Below, one piece after another: positions 61,980 through 64,000 of a DNA stretch of 64,000 bases. Source of the stretch: Bacillus sp. FJAT-29937. GTDB lineage: Bacteria > Bacillota > Bacilli > Bacillales > Cytobacillaceae. The stretch lies in NCBI RefSeq assembly GCF_001509555.1, contig NZ_LMAS01000008.1, positions 1 through 64,000 on the forward strand, given 5' to 3'. Under the pieces are notes generated by a model. The model saw nothing but the letters and a program-made list of their open reading frames with translations. It had not been told where the DNA came from and made no database searches. The stretch's first letter is position 1. Each line of letters starts with the position of its first letter. The position numbers were made by a program, and so were the translations under genes.

Positions 61980-64000
61980 GTGAATTTTTTAACTCAATTT
62001 AGTCTAAAAAACGCTTTTGCTGTTTTCATCATTTCGTTCTTATTAATTCTAGGTGGGCTATTTTCTTTTTCAAAGCTAAAGGTTGATTTATTGCCAAACA
62101 TTGAATTTCCCCAACTTACCATTCAGATTTTATACCCTGGTGCATCTCAGCAGGATATTGATGAGCAAGTGACCAGTAAACTTGAATCAAAGTTAAAAGG
62201 CATTGAAGGAATTAAAAAAATGCAGAGCGCCACATATGAAAGCATTTCAACAATAAATCTTGATTTTCCTTTTGATGTGAAACTAGATGAAGTGGAGGGT
62301 ACCGTAAAGGATTTAATTAGTAGTACAGACATGCCAGAATCTGTTCAGATAGAAGTAAATCGATTTTCATTTGGCGCCTTTCCTATTTTTAACATATCAC
62401 TTTTTTCAAAAGGAACTGTAGATTTACAGGAGCTCTTAAATAATGATGTAGTACCTGAGCTAAATAAGATTCAAGGCATAAACAGTATTTCTATCGGGGG
62501 ATTAACTGAGGATACTTTACAAATTACTATAAATAAAGAGAAGGCCAGACAGTTTGGCTTAACCTTAAATCAAATAAAAGAACAAATACTGCAAAAGCAG
62601 CTTTCCTTTCCAGCAGGAAATGTAAATGATAATGAAATAATTATCCCGATCCGAGTACAAGAAAAAATCAAAATGATTGAGGAACTTAAAAATATTAAAC
62701 TTCAATCACAATTTGCTCCAAATACAAATGGAATTAATTTATCTGAAATAGCAGCAATAGAGGAAATTACTGCTAAGTCTGAAATTACGAGGTATAACCT
62801 GAAAGATTCTCTTTCAATGGCGGTTACAAAGAAACAGGATGCGAATACCGTTGAGGTTGCAGGAAATGTGCTAAAGGTTTTAAATACTTATAAAGATCAA
62901 TTAGATTATGCTATTGGTTTTGATTCAGCAGAAGGAATTGAAGCATCTGTAAATACTTTAATTAAGGAAGGTTTACTTGGAGCACTGTTTGCTTCCATTT
63001 CAGTATTAATATTCTTAAGAAACATACGGGCAACTGTTATCGCAATTATCTCCATCCCGCTTTCCTTAATCGTTTCATCCATATTTTTATACCAATTGGA
63101 TATTTCACTTAATATTATGACATTAGGTGGAATGGCTGTTGCAGTTGGCCGAGTCGTAGATGACAGTATCGTAGTAATAGAAAACATCTTTAGGAGAATA
63201 CGAAAAGAAAAAGCAGAAATGTCGAATGAATTGATTCAACAATCTACAAAGGAAATCCTTAAGGCCATTTCATCATCAACTATCACAACAGTAGTTGTGT
63301 TTTTACCTTTAGGATTTGTCGGAGGAATTACAGGTGAATTTTTCCTTCCATTTGCCTTAACAATAGTGTTTTCTTTATTAGCGTCCCTTCTTGTTGCCAT
63401 AACGATTGTCCCGATATTGGCTAAATTCTCCTTTAAAAAGGTACCGAAGGAGGAAAAAGAGAATGCACTCCAAAGGCAATATGGAGGGATTATCCAATGG
63501 TCTTTAAACCACAAGCTAACAATTATTACTTTGTCAGTATTATCATTAGTCGGTTCTTTCGCACTAGTTCCTAGTCTTGGCTTTACCTTTATTCCTAATG
63601 AGGAACAAAAGCTTCTCGTTGCTACCGTTCAGCTGCCAGCCTCGACTTCACTAGAACGGACAAATGAAATATCACTTGAAATAGAAAATATGTTTGCAAA
63701 AAAAAGTGAAATAAATGAAGTGACTGCTGGTATTGGCTCCAGAGATTTTCAAACTGGATTAAAACGTCAAAATCAAGCAAATTATTTCATTAGTTTAAAA
63801 GATAATGTAAAGGTTACGGAGATTATTAATGAGTTAGAGAAAGACATGGAAGGAATTGTTCTTACGAAGGAACCTAATGCAAAAATAGGTATTCAAGAGC
63901 AATCAACTGAGGGACCTCCATCTAATAACAATGTCAATATTAACCTTTATTCAACGGATTTAAAGGCATTACAAGAAGCTGCCAGTAATGTTGAAAGCTA
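61980..64000 (+). CDS. RND-family efflux transporter, 5' part
   Basis: The open frame runs off the window (673 codons present of about 1000). It begins MNFLTQFSLKNAFAVFIISF, with RND blocks VDLLPNIEFPQLTIQILYPGAS, GGMAVAVGRVVDDSIVVIENI (proton-relay Asp pair) and GFTFIPNEEQKLLVATVQLP. Closest in kind to Bacillus SwrC/YerP, which exports surfactin and fatty-acid-like toxicants. GTG start with AGGGAGG 7 bases upstream; the stop is outside the window. Confidence 0.9.
   Translation, partial: MNFLTQFSLKNAFAVFIISFLLILGGLFSFSKLKVDLLPNIEFPQLTIQILYPGASQQDIDEQVTSKLESKLKGIEGIKKMQSATYESISTINLDFPFDVKLDEVEGTVKDLISSTDMPESVQIEVNRFSFGAFPIFNISLFSKGTVDLQELLNNDVVPELNKIQGINSISIGGLTEDTLQITINKEKARQFGLTLNQIKEQILQKQLSFPAGNVNDNEIIIPIRVQEKIKMIEELKNIKLQSQFAPNTNGINLSEIAAIEEITAKSEITRYNLKDSLSMAVTKKQDANTVEVAGNVLKVLNTYKDQLDYAIGFDSAEGIEASVNTLIKEGLLGALFASISVLIFLRNIRATVIAIISIPLSLIVSSIFLYQLDISLNIMTLGGMAVAVGRVVDDSIVVIENIFRRIRKEKAEMSNELIQQSTKEILKAISSSTITTVVVFLPLGFVGGITGEFFLPFALTIVFSLLASLLVAITIVPILAKFSFKKVPKEEKENALQRQYGGIIQWSLNHKLTIITLSVLSLVGSFALVPSLGFTFIPNEEQKLLVATVQLPASTSLERTNEISLEIENMFAKKSEINEVTAGIGSRDFQTGLKRQNQANYFISLKDNVKVTEIINELEKDMEGIVLTKEPNAKIGIQEQSTEGPPSNNNVNINLYSTDLKALQEAASNVES

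Overview
The window reads as a chromosomal segment of a low-GC, spore-forming, flagellated member of the Bacillaceae. Supporting genes are a gerA-type germinant receptor operon, cotH, pdaA, motAB, two sinI/sinR pairs with sipW-tasA, and long stretches in the Bacillus subtilis yfj/yfk order (yfkD, chaA, yfkF, yfkH, yfkI, yfkJ, yfkK; pdaA, yfjP, yfjO). Ribosome binding sites and sigma-A-like promoters are of Bacillus type. I saw no rRNA, tRNA or CRISPR array.

Layout. 1-9.6 kb: a 5'-truncated topB at a foreign junction, hutH, small spore-type ORFs, cotH with a small Arg/Ser-rich protein, sigma-D-type motAB, and an MFS/MarR pair. 9.7-11.8 kb: psuK-psuG for pseudouridine breakdown. 11.8-19.0 kb: a biofilm locus with sinR1-srtD divergent from a zinc-ribbon ORF and sinI1, then sipW, tasA, a second TasA with a long Gly/Asn/Gln tail, an LPSTA wall-anchored protein, and a second pair, sinI2/sinR2. 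A c-di-GMP-I (GEMM) riboswitch lies directly before sinI2. 19.1-29.6 kb: mnmH and the yfk block with a P1B-4 ATPase. 29.7-35.3 kb: a 52-bp tandem repeat array, then an NhaC-family transporter, a regulator, an enolase-superfamily racemase/epimerase and a GNAT acyltransferase tied together by an identical 21-bp operator. 35.3-39.3 kb: the haem-stress module hrtBA-hssRS with a visible HssR box. 39.5-44.4 kb: fumA, pdaA, a DNA glycosylase and an rRNA methyltransferase. 44.4-49.3 kb: a decayed prophage tail module ending in a serine-recombinase fragment. 49.4-53.1 kb: a germinant receptor operon. 53.1-55.2 kb: mobile-element debris. 55.4-64 kb: two globin-coupled (HemAT) receptors, a frameshifted PAS/HD-GYP phosphodiesterase, a CarH-like MerR regulator with 11-bp direct-repeat operators, and the start of an RND exporter.

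How the genes may work together. The most interesting unit is the biofilm locus. GTTC-type SinR boxes crowd the promoters of sinR1, the sinI1 unit, sipW-tasA and sinR2. A class D sortase sits beside a fibre operon whose last wall protein carries an LPxTA-type signal. A c-di-GMP aptamer sits on the leader of an anti-repressor gene. The inferred circuit is c-di-GMP to SinI2 to SinR to TasA fibres and their wall anchor, with the HemAT and HD-GYP genes as a possible oxygen-linked c-di-GMP input. The aptamer, the motifs and the gene order are visible in the sequence; the circuit is inference.
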